Assembly (NCBI GenBank): GCA_951213105.1
Contig: OX578148.1
Coordinates: 140,696,415 to 140,760,414 of the forward strand
Source: Amaurobius ferox
Taxonomy: Eukaryota > Arthropoda > Arachnida > Araneae > Amaurobiidae
Reading direction: 5' to 3'
Length of the DNA: 64,000 nucleotides
The notes beneath the pieces are model-generated. The model had not been told where the DNA came from. It made no database searches and worked only from the letters and a program-made list of their open reading frames with translations. Below are positions 1-11,965 of the stretch, one piece after another. A program made the position numbers and the translations under genes. The stretch's first letter is position 1. Each line of letters begins with the position of its first letter.

Positions 1-490
1 AATCGCTTTATATTTGTCCATCTATATATTCTGCGCCAACGCAATTACACTATTTCTGAGTTTAAATGATCCTGCAACTTTGATTATTTCTACAACAAAT
101 CCTCATTTTAATGGATGCAGAATGTCAACAAGCGATTGTAAGATGAGTCGTTTAAGAATGGCTGAATTTTTTTCACGCAATGTTATTGAACTCTGGAGTC
201 TGGAATAAAAGTGTATGAATGAAATATCCTCTGCTTTTACAGACGCAAATACACTATTTCTGAGAGAGCCAGACGAGTTGTATTTCGATGACGTCATTTG
301 AATAGAGTTCTTTTTTTTCCATGAAGTTTCAAGTTTTCGAATACAATATATGATTGTAGTACGCGATCATTTAAAATATATCAGCACTGAATGTATTCCA
401 TTTGAGATGTTTAAATAAAAGTGCACTGCAGTTAGAACTTGTTTCATAATCAACGCTTTATGCAGGATTGATCTTTCTTGTTATTTATTA
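1..490 (+). repeat. Diverged dispersed repeat, copy 1
   Basis: This stretch is recognisably the same sequence, with many substitutions, as about 12165-12640 inside Harbinger copy A and its equivalents in B (about 27770-28250) and C (about 59600-59930). Shared landmarks in order are a TCTATAT-ATTCTGC block, a TTGATCATTTCTACAAC-like block, AGAGCCAGACGA, and a block near 450 ending in CTTTATGCA. A shorter piece of the same family recurs near 49535-49630. The short ORFs here have no recognisable domain. The family is not one I can name. Confidence 0.6.
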
Positions 491-599
491 CCCAGGCCAC
501 CAAAGCGTGTAGAGGCGACCGGATTTGTGGTGTTTTTTAAATACTAAAAGCTTTGACTTGATTGGATTGCGCTTCAACGATAAGAGTTTGCAATTCTGT

Positions 600-800
600 C
601 TCAGTAGTTAAATGCTAAAGCGTCGGATGGCCAGTACAAAGATCCGTTTTTCGATTTCCGGTTGGGATAGCAAAGTGCTTTACAATGGGGCTCCGAAAAA
701 ATAAACCCTGTAGGTTAGTACAAAGATGTAGAAAGTCTGAAAGTGACCCTAGTACGGCTAAGACGGATTCAGTGGATTCTGGGATATTAAGCGGCGATTT
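600..800 (+). repeat. Degenerate tRNA-derived SINE
   Basis: An old copy of the SINE at 935-1165. Positions about 612-685 align with its tRNA-like head (GCTAAAGCGTCGGATGGCCAG here against GTAGAGCATCGGCCGACCAG there, then TTCCGGTTG and AGCAAAGTGCTTTA). The internal promoter boxes are mutated. Nothing else was recognised before the intact copy. Confidence 0.5.
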
Positions 801-934
801 CAAATCGGAAAGTTAATGACCACGCAGGAAGCTGAGCTGGAGAATAAAAATAGCAGCAGGAGGGTAACCTGTGGTAAAAATGACAGAGGTGGTCACTCAG
901 ATTGTCAATCTGATATTAGGGGGTGAATCAACGA

Positions 935-1165
935 CAAGCGCTTGCCAGTCGCTCCACGGTAGAGCATCGGCCGACCAGTACAACGACGAGTTCAATTCCC
1001 GGTTGAGACAGCAAGGTCCTTTATACACATAGCGTAAGTACAGAGAGTATATGAAGGCCGCATCCATACTCATATCATCTCCCGCTCTTTACCGAAGATT
1101 GTGGTACAACAGAATACTCTACACGTAACATGGATGCCATCTTTATCACCCAAAATGTCCATAAC
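935..1165 (+). repeat. tRNA-derived SINE
   Basis: The head looks like a tRNA gene: an A-box-like GGTAGAGCATCGG near 958 and a B-box-like GAGTTCAATTCCCGG near 990, about the spacing of an RNA polymerase III internal promoter. A non-tRNA body follows, ending near a CATCTTTATCACCC stretch. It is unlikely to be a working tRNA gene because the acceptor arms do not pair. Confidence 0.6.
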
Positions 1166-2580
1166 TGGAATAATTTGAAATATTGAAATTTTTAATGCAT
1201 TTCTTAATGTATTTGTTTTTAATGTTTGAACTCAATTTAAGTGTTTTTGTTTTAACTTTTAAATAATTTAAATTTGGAATGCTGTGGATAATTAATATAT
1301 TTAATTTTTTAAATGCTCTTGTTTATTTTCAAGCAAATTGTTGCATCTATATTTCTTTGTATTGTATCCCTCTAATCCGCTTATACAAAAATGTCCAATA
1401 GCTACCATAACAGAAGTACATTCTTTGTAGACAAGCATCAGACAGACACAGCATACTGTTACTATGTATCCCCTGGAACCATGGGTGTACCCTCAGAATA
1501 CAAGAAGGAGACCAAACTTCTGGATAACAAATGCTTTTATTTAAAAACTCTCATAAGCGTAAACAAGAGCACTATACAGCCAATAGCTAAAAAATTATCT
1601 TACTTTATCTTACTAGATCACAAACTAACTGTCAGATACAATAAAACAGCCATTAAATCAGCAGCCAACTCACAGAAATAGCATATACTATTCTCGAAAC
1701 ACTTATATCACAATTCAATGTAGCTCGTCTCAACTACTCTCTGACTGAGCGATGACTCATTTTATATACTGTCCGTAGAAACGTTCAGAAGGGAATCTCA
1801 CAGAGCGAGAATATTCTAGTACATTCGAAGAGTCGCCAAGTTGGCGATAAATCTCCAAATCTGTCAGCTTTGCCCCAAAATTCAAAATATGACAACACTA
1901 CATTCATGTAGTAAAGCATGAGTAAGAGCATAAATAAACAATTTGCGTAGTAAAATGCGCAGAAAAGTAAAAACAAAAAGATATTATTTTTACCATACTG
2001 CGTAATGGTAAACGGACGATGATGGCTGACAATAAAATTCAAACTAAACCCATTAACCGCCGAAACTTATCTTTGTGATGAAAATAAGTTATTTAGAATA
2101 CTTGAAAAACAACATATATCTAAAAATTTCATTTGCTAAAGTGCACTTTAAGTGAGTTTAAGTGCATTTGCATTACAAGTCATTTTTACCATAGTCGTTA
2201 TCTGGCATTCTAAAGATGCATAGATTTACTAGCAAATTCTGCAATGTATATGCAAACGAAAAGATAAAGGTACATAACGATTTTTCTTTAAAAAAAATCG
2301 TATATATTTTTTATTGAAAGTTACTATTTTATTTTCCGACTAATTAAAAATATCTCTCCAAGAAGATAAATTGAGATCTATCCTTCTAAAATGAGAAGTT
2401 AAATGATTGCAAGTTTCTAAAGTAGGCGTTTTTACTTTCCCTGCAAAACATGGTAATGTGTAGGCATAAATAATGGCATGTGTAGCATTAGCCGAAAATT
2501 GCAACTCGAGTTTTCGACGGATCTACACGTTTTGAGACCTCTCGAATACGAAGAAATTATTTTTAGCGTGACGTCTGTCT
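1166..2580. other. No recognisable gene
   Basis: AT-rich DNA. A 96-codon ORF at 1391-1681 on the plus strand has no motif I recognise and no gene-like context. A short stretch at 1828-1850 (GCCAAGTTGGCGA) recalls the inner hairpin of repeat R1. No RNA gene or splice-supported exon was seen. Confidence 0.5.
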
Positions 2581-2599
2581 GTCCAGCTGTGAAATGTAT

Positions 2600-2925
2600 G
2601 TATCCACACTAACTCAGAAACTAATGGACCCAATTTCATAAAATGTGGCAGGTAAGTCACTTGTGTGTGACCCTGGTGCTGATTAGTTTTGGGTATGATT
2701 CGAGATAAAATTACCCACTTTTTTTTTTTTTTTTTTTGCGAAATGACCCGCAAAAATGGCCTGTATCCACTCTAGCTGAAAAACTAAGACATCAAATTTT
2801 ACAAAATTTGGTAGGTAAGTCACTTGTGGGCTATCCTGGTGCTATTTAGATTTTGGTACGATTCTGAAAAAAATAACCTGCCTTTTTTTCAAAATGATCC
2901 CCAAAACTCTCTCAAAATTTAAAAT
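2600..2925 (+). repeat. Two tandem ~163-bp units
   Basis: Two diverged units start at GTATCCAC (2600 and 2763). Each continues with an ACTAA block, a CATAAAATGTGG or ACAAAATTTGG block, GGTAAGTCACTTGTG, CCTGGTGCT, and a poly-T run. The period is about 163 bp. The downstream part to 3247 ends with GGAAAGTCATGTGCTGCCCA, the 3' end of family R1, so the unit probably belongs to a distant R1 relative. Confidence 0.6.
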
Positions 2926-3295
2926 AAAGAACTACGTATGCTCAAATATATCCATTAAATGTGTGTTTTGTACGTAATGTTTAACGATGAAAAGATTAAG
3001 ACCAACCCCATTGCACTAGGACTAGCCGTTCTCGAGATATTTCAGATTTTTCGCATTTGCCATCTTGGAAAATAAGTCAAATTACCCAATGAGAACGAAA
3101 ACTGAATAAAAAGTGCAGCTTCAGTGCCATTTTAAATGATTATGGGTGTTATTTTGTGCCATTCAATTCAAAATCATGAATAATTGAAGAATAAAGAGAA
3201 AGCGAATATGAGTCTGCAGGGAAAGTCATGTGCTGCCCACATCAGATCTTTAATAAAGAAATAATGAAATTTTGCATACAGCTAAGCAAACGAGT

Positions 3296-3421
3296 ATTAC
3301 TTTCCCTACATACATAATGTATAAGGAAAGTATTGTGACGGGGTCGAAAATTCGAATAAGTTTTCGAAGGGAGAGCACGTTTCAAGCATCCCTGATCACG
3401 AATCAAACATTTTTGAAGTTA

Positions 3422-3491
<70 letters not shown>

Positions 3492-5097
3492 AAAGTATGT
3501 GTGTGTGTGTGTGTGTGAAAGTATGTGTGTGTGTGTGTGTGTGTGTCAGTGAGTCTGTGGAGACGATAACTGACGAACGAATGGACCGATTCGAACCAAA
3601 TTTGGAATAAAAATCACAATCCGTAAACACGGGAAGCCTATTGTTTTTATAAGCAATAGAATGTTCAGAAACCCCCTAAATTTTTGAATGAAATTTTGAA
3701 AAAATCGTCAAAAAATCAAAACCACTCATAAAGTTACGCAAATAGACATTTTTTATGTAATTTTTCATTAGAAAACGATTGACATAAATTTTAGAACGCT
3801 AACATGAACCATTCTCGAGATATTGTACATTTTTCAAAAAAATTATGAAAAAGTCATATAAAATAAAAAAAAATATTTCCTCTTGAGGAACATGTTCACT
3901 TTTCATATGTAATACCATACGATAAATTGGGTGACATCATTCTCGTGGATCTAGTTTGTTCCATTCATGAAAAAGATACTTTGAGTAATACTTTTGTATT
4001 TGAACGTCAATAGTCAATTATTTGCTGTAAGGATAACTTATTTCTTCATTCATAATGCTTGGCGAGATTTTGGCGACGAATTTGGCGGAATGCCGCCAAC
4101 TTGGCGACTTTTAGAAATGTTGCCAAATTAACGAAAATCTCGCCAAATGGATAAAAATGACGTTAAATCAATGAAAATGACGACGAATTGTCGAAAATTC
4201 AATATCTTGGGAATAATATTAGTATCTGCTATAAGAAAAACCTATGTTTTTTATTGTAAAAGTAGTAAATTCATTACATTATATAAGGAAAGTCATGTGT
4301 TGCCCACATCAGATTTTTTAAAAAATCTGATGTGGGCGACACAAGACCTTCCTTATATAATGCAATGAATTTACTATTTTTACAATAAAAAAAATGGGTT
4401 TTTCTAATAGTAGCTATTTATATTCTTTCCAAGAAATTGAATTTTCGTCAATAAGTCGTCATTTTCACTGATTCAGTGTCATTTTTATCCATTTGGCGAG
4501 ATTTGCGTTAATTTGGTAACATTTAAAAAGGTCGCCTAGTTGGCGACATTCCGCCAAATTCGACGCTAAAATCTCCCCAAACGTTATGGATGGAGAAATA
4601 AGTTCTTCTTATAGCATAATTTATTTATATAATATTATTTATATAATTTTTTTGAAAAATTTGCAGTATCTCGAGAACGGTTCATGTTAGCGTTCTAAAA
4701 TTTGTGTCAATCGTTTTCTAATGAAACATTACATAAGAAATGTCTATTTGCGTAACTTTATAAGCGGTTTTGATTTTTTGACAATTTTTTCAAAATTTCA
4801 CTCGGAAATTTAAGGGGATTCTGAACATTCGATTGCGTATAAAAATAATAAGCTTCTAGTGTTTATGAATTGTGATTTTTGTACCAAATTTCGTTCAAAT
4901 CGGTCCATTCGTTCGTCAGTTATCGTCTCCACAGACTCACTGACATACACACACTCACACACACAAACACACAGACATCACTTCAAAAATGTTTGATTCG
5001 TGATCAGGGGTGCTTGAAACTTGCTCTCCCGTCGAAAACTCGAATTTGAATTTTCGACCCCGTCACAATACTTTCCTTATACATTATGTATACTAGC
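3296..5097. repeat. R1 snapback: two inverted R1 copies
   Basis: The plus-strand arm starts with ACATAATGTATAAGGAAAGT near 3314, continues with GTATTGTGACGGGGTCG, a GT microsatellite (3425-3547) and GTTCTCGAGAT-type blocks, and ends with GTGTTGCCCACATCAGATTT near 4318. The right arm is the reverse complement and ends with ACTTTCCTTATACATTATGT near 5094. The arms meet at about 4320 with almost no spacer. Each R1 copy also holds a small imperfect hairpin (GGCGAGATTTT at 4061 against AAAATCTCGCC at about 4135). No coding capacity was seen. The family is probably non-autonomous; its class is unknown to me. Confidence 0.75.
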
Positions 5098-5159
5098 CGC
5101 CTTTGGCGACCAGCCTGTTCGCTACCCTTGAAAATTCTGACCGTGACAAACTCGCTGGC

Positions 5160-5447
5160 GCGACCTACCAGAAAGGAATAAGGTAACTGTTTGGATAGCC
5201 AAGAAGTGCCACACAATTTAGACCGGAATCCAGTGAGGGGGGGGGGGAGCATCCACAGGGACCGCACCCTCCTTCCCCTACCACCAACCTTTCGGAAAGA
5301 CTTACTTTCCTACATGTTTAATGTGATCATACTCCGCGTGAACACGGCGGCAGTTTTGACAGTGACGGAAATCGAACCAGGGTCTACCGAGTGCAATTCC
5401 CGCGCGCTAACCACTGGGCTACCGCGCCCTCCGCGACAATCTCCATA
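5160..5447 (-). repeat. tRNA-headed SINE (family S2), copy 1
   Basis: Read on the minus strand it starts with a tRNA-like head (GGGCGCGGTAGCCCAGTGGT, a B box near GGTTCGATTTCCG), then a body with CGTGTTCACGCGGAGTA, then the conserved AATTTAGACC region seen reversed at 5210, and a tail reaching the GACCTACCAGAAAGG block at 5164. The same body occurs behind a different head inside Harbinger B and C. Confidence 0.7.
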
Positions 5448-5461
5448 ACTTTCTTTTTATT

Positions 5462-5690
5462 CACCCAATTTAGACCGGAACCCAGTGGGGGAGGCATCCA
5501 CAGGGACCGTACCCTCCTTCCCCTATCACCAACCTCTCGGATGGACTTACGGACCCATATGTTTAACGTGATCGTACTCCGCGTGAACACGGCTGCAGTT
5601 TTGGCAGTGTCGGGAATCGAACCCGGGCCTACAGAGTGCAATTCCCGCTCGCTAACCACTGGGCTACCGCGCCCTCAACCCCGTGGAGTT
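5462..5690 (-). repeat. tRNA-headed SINE (family S2), copy 2
   Basis: Same family and orientation as the neighbouring copy. The head on the minus strand reads GGGCGCGGTAGCCCAGTGGT with a canonical B box GGGTTCGATTCCCG. It lacks the last part of the S2 tail. The block CCGCGACAATCTCCATAACT is found at 5431 and again at 5760, bracketing this copy; it may be a target duplication that includes extra sequence, or part of a tandem SINE duplication. Confidence 0.7.
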
Positions 5691-5819
5691 AACAAAGTTT
5701 GGTTTAGTTTAATGACGTTAAAACTAATAATGAAATTAAGGCACCTAATAATTAAGGCACCGCGACAATCTCCATAACTTTATTTTTATTTATTTCTTTA
5801 TTTCTTCAATGTTTAAGCT

Positions 5820-6556
5820 TTTCATTAATATCATTTAAAATATCCTCGTTCCATAGTTCCATATATCCATTTAAAATATCAATAAATTAATATATCCATT
5901 TAAAATATCCATAAATTAAAATATCTATTTAAAAAATCCATATCGTTCTATCATTTAAAATATAAATATTACAATTTCATCCGATGTATAAAATACATCA
6001 CCACAATTCAATCCACCATAATTCAATCATTTAAATTTTATAATGACCATATGCTAAGCTCTTAATTCTATCATTTAAAATATCACTCTAGTCCGATGCA
6101 ACGACGTGACGTCCCCCCCCCCCATTTCTGGGCGGGGCTGTCGGGGAAGAATCGGATCTTCGTTGAGAAATATAAAATCATGACGTCTTTAAAATTGAGA
6201 TCCTGCGAGCAATTTTCATTATTTCTTGACCAGATTGGACTTATAAGAATGCCAGATCTTTGAGCTTTCTAAAAATGTAATTTATTACTCGAAATTATGA
6301 GTAGTTTTTGCGATATATACGATATTACGATAAAATATTAGAATTTGTCCTTGTGATTTGAAATTGATATATTTTTACTCGCGATTGTCTACTCTTTCCG
6401 GTGGTGTGATTTGTTTTTTTCTACGACGTCTGGAGCGTGGAGAAAAAAGGACAAAAATGTCAAAAATACGGTCGAAATCGCATAAAACATTAAATAACTA
6501 AAAAAATAATTCAAATTTTAAAAATCGGTTTTCACATATCCCCTTCCCACCCTCCC
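5820..6556. other. AT-rich DNA with a recurring 12-mer; no gene
   Basis: CATTTAAAATAT or a one- to three-base variant occurs about seven times between 5830 and 6090 at irregular spacing. From there to the Harbinger end there is a C-run (6114-6124) and nothing recognisable. This is the left flank of Harbinger A; no 2- or 3-bp target duplication could be matched because A runs straight into B on its right. Confidence 0.4.
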
Positions 6557-6769
6557 CAGGGGCCCTACCACCAACACATCGTAAATCAACCCGGGTACGT
6601 AATAACCGGTTATTCCGCACGTGAATCAAATTTTACGAAATGTGGTACCACGAAGTCTTATGAAGGTACGTAAAGTTATACGAAAGGTACGTAAAAACCC
6701 CTGGATAATTCCACCATCTAAGGAGACGGTGAAATCTGAATTACGTAGGAAAAAAGTCACAAATTCAAG

Positions 6770-9700
6770 ATGTCTGCTATCGTGCCTATCATAACACTTG
6801 CTCTTTTAGAAGAGGAATCCAGACAAACTCTAATAAATCGAATTATTCGGCCAGAACGAATAAAATCTTTCCTATTGCCTGACAATGAATTTATTTCTCT
6901 GTTCCGACTAAATAAACATTTAGTGGCAGAACTAATGGAAGTACTACGCCCGGAACTTGAGCCAAGAACTTCAAGAAGAAATGTCCTCTCAGTGGAGACA
7001 AAAGTAAGTAATAATTTAATTTAAGTAATATATTAATTTAAGAATAATGCTGTGTTCATTTATCTTTACTTTTTTTTAAAAAGTCTTAATAAACGTATGT
7101 TTTCGGAAGGTTACCGCATGCTTGAAAGTTTGTTTACTTGTAAACGTGTAAAAATCTTTTTATTGCTGACCAATTTTAAAAATTTCAGGTTCTTTGTGCT
7201 CTTCGATTTTTTGCCACTGGATCCTATCAAAAATGTGTCGGAAATGACATAAATTTAAGTGTAAGCCAACAGAGTGTTAGCAACTGTGTCATAAAAGTAT
7301 CAGAGGCTATAAACAACACTTTGTTGGAACAGTGTATAAAATTTCCTGTAGATAAAAAGTAAGTAATTCATAAATTATTTTCATTATAGATCGATATTTT
7401 GTTGAAATGAAATATTTTGAAGTTATCAATATTTTCTTACTCTGATCACTTATGTAGAAAAACTTAGTAAACAGTATCAGTAGATATTACAAAAACCGAA
7501 ATCAAATAAGTAAATGCTTATTTGATTTATTCATTATTTTATATATGGGAAAGAGGTTTTTACCTTGTATTATAAAGTATACTTAACATGTAGATACTTG
7601 TAATTAATTTTGTTATTGTATTTAAATTGTTAAAATTTCTAGTTAGTTTTATTAATTTTTATCATTGAATCCATTTATGTAAACATATTTTACTTTTTAA
7701 AAATACTGTAGAATTTAGATGTACATGCATATCATGTAGATGCTTATACTTTCAAAATTTCAGTTAAGTTTGCTGATACTTTACAAAGAAATACAAATTT
7801 AAGGCATTTCATAGTGCCGTACATAATAATACTATGCTATTTTCTCATATATGATACTTAAAATTCTAAAGCAATTGTTTTAGCAATTTTTTTTTTATGC
7901 TGTATAATTGAAACATTTGCAGAACATATTCTTGCAAGATTCATTCATTCACATATGAGAATACATTTCATGTTTACTAACTGCACACAAAATATGTAAT
8001 TGCCGAAGCAGGTATACTCATTTTTTATCAAAACCAGAATTAGACATTTCCAATTCTTAGCCATAACATGTTTTCAAGTTAATCTGAATTATTATATTTT
8101 TACTTTTAGAGAACATGATATGCTGAAACAGGAGTTTATGGTGTATAGTGGTTTCCCAGGTGTTATAGGAGCTATTGATTGCACACATGTTGCAATCATA
8201 GCTCCTAGTGATAACAACAGCCAGAAGGAGAAAAATTATTTGAATAGAAAAAATTTCCATTCACTTAATGTTCAATTAGTAAGAAAATTTCTTATTATTA
8301 GACAATTTGTTTCAAGTCATTTTATTAGAGTAAAAAAATTTAAAAACATGTTATCATTTACATCTAGGTGTGTGATATGAAACAAGTTATTATGAACATA
8401 TCAGCACGATTTCCAGGCAGTGTGCACGATAGTTATATATGGCGAGCATCAAATCTACATGATACATTCGAATATGGATGCTTAGCGAACTGTAATGGTT
8501 GGCTATTAGGTAGATATTAATTGTTTTATAAATATTATATTATTTTTTTTTAAATGTGTGTAAATGCCAAATAAAAGTATCTTTCACTTTAAGTACTTTT
8601 AAAATTGACTTTCTTGAAGAATTGAGAAGTATATTAAATCTGCACTATTAACATGTATTGATCCAGGGATTTAAAATGCAAATGGGTGTAAAAAGTTGCG
8701 CTTTCTCTTCAATAAGAGGCACAGATATTTGAATTTAAAAAAATTATATATATTTACAATTAACCAGCAACTTTTTTCAACTCCTAACCATTTGCTTAAA
8801 ATTTCTTTTGACTCTAAAGATTGTACACACATGATAAACATTATGATATCCCATTTATCGCAGACTAACTGACACGACATTTAGGGGCAAGTACCAAATG
8901 TAATAAATTGACTAAGAATTAAAAATACAAAATTAACTATTCTAACTTTTTAAATCTTAACAGTTAGTGCTTCAAATTGAATATATACTGGCTTTGCTGA
9001 TCAATTATGTTATTCTTACTTATGAACAGAGTCAGAATATAGACGAACATGTGAACACCTTTCACAGAAAGTTTTTCGAATTGCAGAAATTTTTAAGAAT
9101 TATTAAATTTTTTTTTTGTTATTATGAGCAATGCATATGCACTGTTACTTTCATTTTCAAAAACTATATTATATATCTAACTCTGGTAAATCATGTTCCT
9201 CCCCCCCCCTTTTTTTTTTTTCCATTTACTAGTACCCTGAAAATGTTACCTAAATAAATTAGGTAACCAGACAATCAATATTTTTGTGTGACATGTGTGC
9301 GCATATACCGTATATGACTCTGCAGATTTTTGCAGAAAATTTTTAGGCAAATACTTTTGTTTATAGACAGTTTTAAATTTTATACCACTCTGCTTATGAA
9401 TTACTGATTATTTACTGATGAGTATTTTTATATTTAGAGAGCATATAGGGCAGGTTTATAATAGACAATTCTATGGAGGGACATTCGAAGGCATGTATTG
9501 GAGGGGGGGGGGGGACTGAATAGAGTGCCGCAGTCTGTGCCACTTAATTTCTATCCTATTATCAAACTGTGTATCGTTAGTTGTGACTTGCAGTATTTGC
9601 TTAATATGCAAACAAGTAGGAAGGTCTACTGTTTTTAAAAATAACTGGGCTGGTTTCTGTAACTGGCTAGTAAGGTTTTTTCAATTGGATTATTTTTTTA

Positions 9701-11590
9701 TTTATCTATTTCACCATTATTGTATCGAATTTTCTGATCTGTTTTACATCATTTAGCTCTGGTTTCACCAACATTAGACTAAACACGGATCAACTGAGCT
9801 TGATCAAAGTTAGTCAGCGGAGTTCACCTCAGATCATCGATTTTGAGATAGTTGATCTAGATGTTTGAAATTAGTTGATTCAGATTAAATTGGGAACTTG
9901 GATTTAAGCTGTGCTGTGATTGGTTGGTTGCATATGGGTAGAAAATATAAACAAACACTAACTTTTGATGATTTAACACGATAAATTTTGTTGAATCTAG
10001 TACTAATAATACATATACTTTACAGAAGCGGTTCTTAAACTTTTCCATCTTCATTTGCTTTTTTAATTTGTTAATTAAATCCAGTACTCGATTGTAAGCT
10101 GTGTTGCTTTGCTCGTCTGCCAAAAATATATTCCAAAAATATTTATGTTCACTCTCATTTATGCCCACAATAAAAAACTTATACAATAAAATTAAAATTT
10201 AGACTATTGTCTAAATAAAATATATTCATACATACAAAGTCCAAATAAAAATAACATTGGTATTTAATTAATATTAAGCAAAATAATTAACATTTGGCAA
10301 ATCAGTTTTAAAACATAAAATTGGACTTTTTCTGTATTAATAGAACATACTAAATCCACAAAAATTAATTATATTAAGGAACTTTTAGTATAATGTAGCA
10401 TATGAAATGCTAACTTTTTTTTATAATACTTCATTTTTACGTGACTGTCTTTTGTAAATGTATTATAAAATGTGTAATCAAAAGAATGGTTCATATCATC
10501 ACTCTAAAATATATATTATTAGTTTTCTTATAATGAATTATGTATAAAGTGATGGTTTATTTAACGTGATGAACTAACTTGATCATATTTTTAAAAATAA
10601 TAATTCAAGGTGGCTTTGACTGTGCTTATAATCAATAGAGTTCCAGTATTTACTAACTATGTCAAGTATACCTAATTTGAATCAAATTAATTCATTTGTT
10701 TGTGAGATATTGCATTCACAGATATCACATTACCACGAGTTTTAAGTTTAATCCAGCTCATGCAACTGTTAGTATGTTATTTAATCATATCCATTCGGAT
10801 AAATATAAGGATAAAAAGAACTTTAAGTGGCAGGCTGGGGTGTATGTTGTCTTCCTTTTATCGCCTGATAATAACTTTAAATTCTATATTGGCAGTACTA
10901 AATGTACCGTCTGTATTTGTTTAGCTGAACATGCTCGAGATGTTAAAAATGGTAAACTGTCTACGGCTCTTGCCCAGTATGTTATTAACGTTATATTTTA
11001 GCCTTTGATTTTAAAATAACATTAACAATGTTTGATTCAAGTTTAGAGATGATCAAAATGTGTAAATCTGTTAAAAACTTAATGGCCTAAAAACCGGCTT
11101 TAACAATAGATTTTATATTAGCTAAATTTTAAATGAGTACCTTGGGAAAATGTGAAATTGTAATTTGCTGTTTAATATGTATTTTGACAAATATTTTTCA
11201 TTTTTTTCAACAGGGGATTCTGGTTACCCGTTACAGTATAATCTGATAACCCAATATCCTGAAGCAGTGGAAGGATCTGCAGAAGACCGCTTTAATAAAT
11301 CGCATTCCCGTGGCAGATCTGTAGTTGAAAGGACTAATGGAACATTAAAATCACGTTTTCGATGTTTGTTGCGCCACAGGACACTGCATTACACACCTCC
11401 TGTGGCAGCTAGAATTATAAATGCCTGTGCTGTTTTACATAATATGTGTGTAAAGTCGAATATTATCATCACAGGTACAGAGATGGATGATGATGATGAT
11501 GATATCCTGTTTAATACAGGTGCACCTGAACCACCGCACAGGCAAAAAGATAGAGGAGCTCGGGATATAATTTTAAGAAATTATTTTTAA
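6770..11590 (+). CDS. HARBI1-type DDE transposase, five exons (copy A)
   Basis: Exons read from splice consensus are 6770-7003, 7189-7358, 8110-8278, 8368-8509 and 11214-11590. Introns are GT...AG and phases join in frame, giving 363 residues, close to vertebrate HARBI1 (about 350). The fold is DDE_Tnp_4, a nuclease that cuts and joins transposon ends in the nucleus. Catalytic acids: D158 in VIGAIDCTHVAI (exon 3), D212 in FPGSVHDSYIW (exon 4) and E277 in GRSVVERTNGTLKSRF (exon 5). Exons 4 and 5 together rebuild the family motif LLGDSGYPL across the junction. The start is the first ATG after the terminal repeat. The acidic tail has a run of five Asp encoded by GAT repeats. No frameshift or stop was found. 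Intron 4 (2.7 kb) carries a Penelope endonuclease remnant. Confidence 0.9.
9430..10690. other. Intron 4 filler: G-run and an unrecognised conserved ORF
   Basis: A G-run sits at 9502-9514. The block from about 9757 (GGTTTCACCAACATTAG) looks like the end of a separate small DNA element, but I could not pair it with a second end. A 109-codon minus-strand ORF (9857-10186) has a lysine-rich stretch (NKLKKQMKMEKFKNRF) and no family I recognise. It recurs in B (24519-24881) and in C (61980-62338), where an in-frame TGA interrupts it near 62072. Treat as TE debris. Confidence 0.35.
10725..11001 (+). pseudogene. GIY-YIG endonuclease remnant of a canonical Penelope-like element (copy A)
   Basis: The reading frame contains FKFNPAHAT, then WQAGVYVVFLL, KFYIGSTKCTV, LAEHARDV and STALAQY. 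This order (a GIY-like GVY, then YIG, then an EH, then a SALAEH-like block) is that of the C-terminal endonuclease of ordinary Penelope elements. The reverse transcriptase that should precede it is absent and the frame ends soon after, so it is a broken fragment. It lies in intron 4 of the transposase on the same strand. An exon read as part of the transposase is unlikely because exons 4 and 5 already join in frame. Confidence 0.6.
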
Positions 11591-11736
11591 TAAAAACCTT
11601 TAACATTGTGTGCCAAGTTCTTTTTTGACGTTTATTTATAATCTTTCATGAAAATTATTTATAAAAACGGTATTACCAAATTTTGAAGCATTAGTATTTA
11701 AGTATATAAACTGTACTGTTATAATTACTTACAGAT

Positions 11737-11904
11737 GTGGTGAAATTTATAGTATTTAGATTAAATTAAATAATTTTTGTTCGAGAGATAGTGTGTACAA
11801 AATCATGCATCCGACAAGTAAGTTATTTGTTGGATGCATGATTTTGTTGCACTAGCTCCCAAACCCAATTTATTTAATCTAAACACTATATAAATTTTCA
11901 CCAC
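11737..11904. repeat. 168-bp snapback element (copy A)
   Basis: The left arm starts GTGGTGAAATTTATAGT and the right arm ends with the inverse, TATAAATTTTCACCAC. The arms meet around a short loop between GCATGCATCC-type blocks (ATCATGCATCCGACAAG then TTGTTGGATGCATGAT). It has no coding capacity. It is found at the same place in copies B (26431-26598) and C (60259-60426), so it predates the amplification of this transposon. Confidence 0.7.
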
Positions 11905-11911
11905 AATATAT

Positions 11912-11965
11912 AACAGCGTGCAAACCACTGGGCTGCCGTGCCCCAAATGTGCCAACAGCAACGTA
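11912..11965 (-). repeat. Stub of a 5S/tRNA composite SINE (copy A)
   Basis: Only the end of the inverted SINE kept in B and C remains: on the minus strand GCTGTTGGCACATTTGGGGC and then CAGCCCAGTGGTTTGCACGC. Sequence jumps at about 11965 to what is 27570 in copy B. The jump has a short ACG microhomology, so a deletion in A is the simplest reading. Confidence 0.6.

Noticed and set aside
3272..3630. ORFs rich in Cys-Val and Thr-His
   Set aside because: They are translations of the GT microsatellite inside R1.
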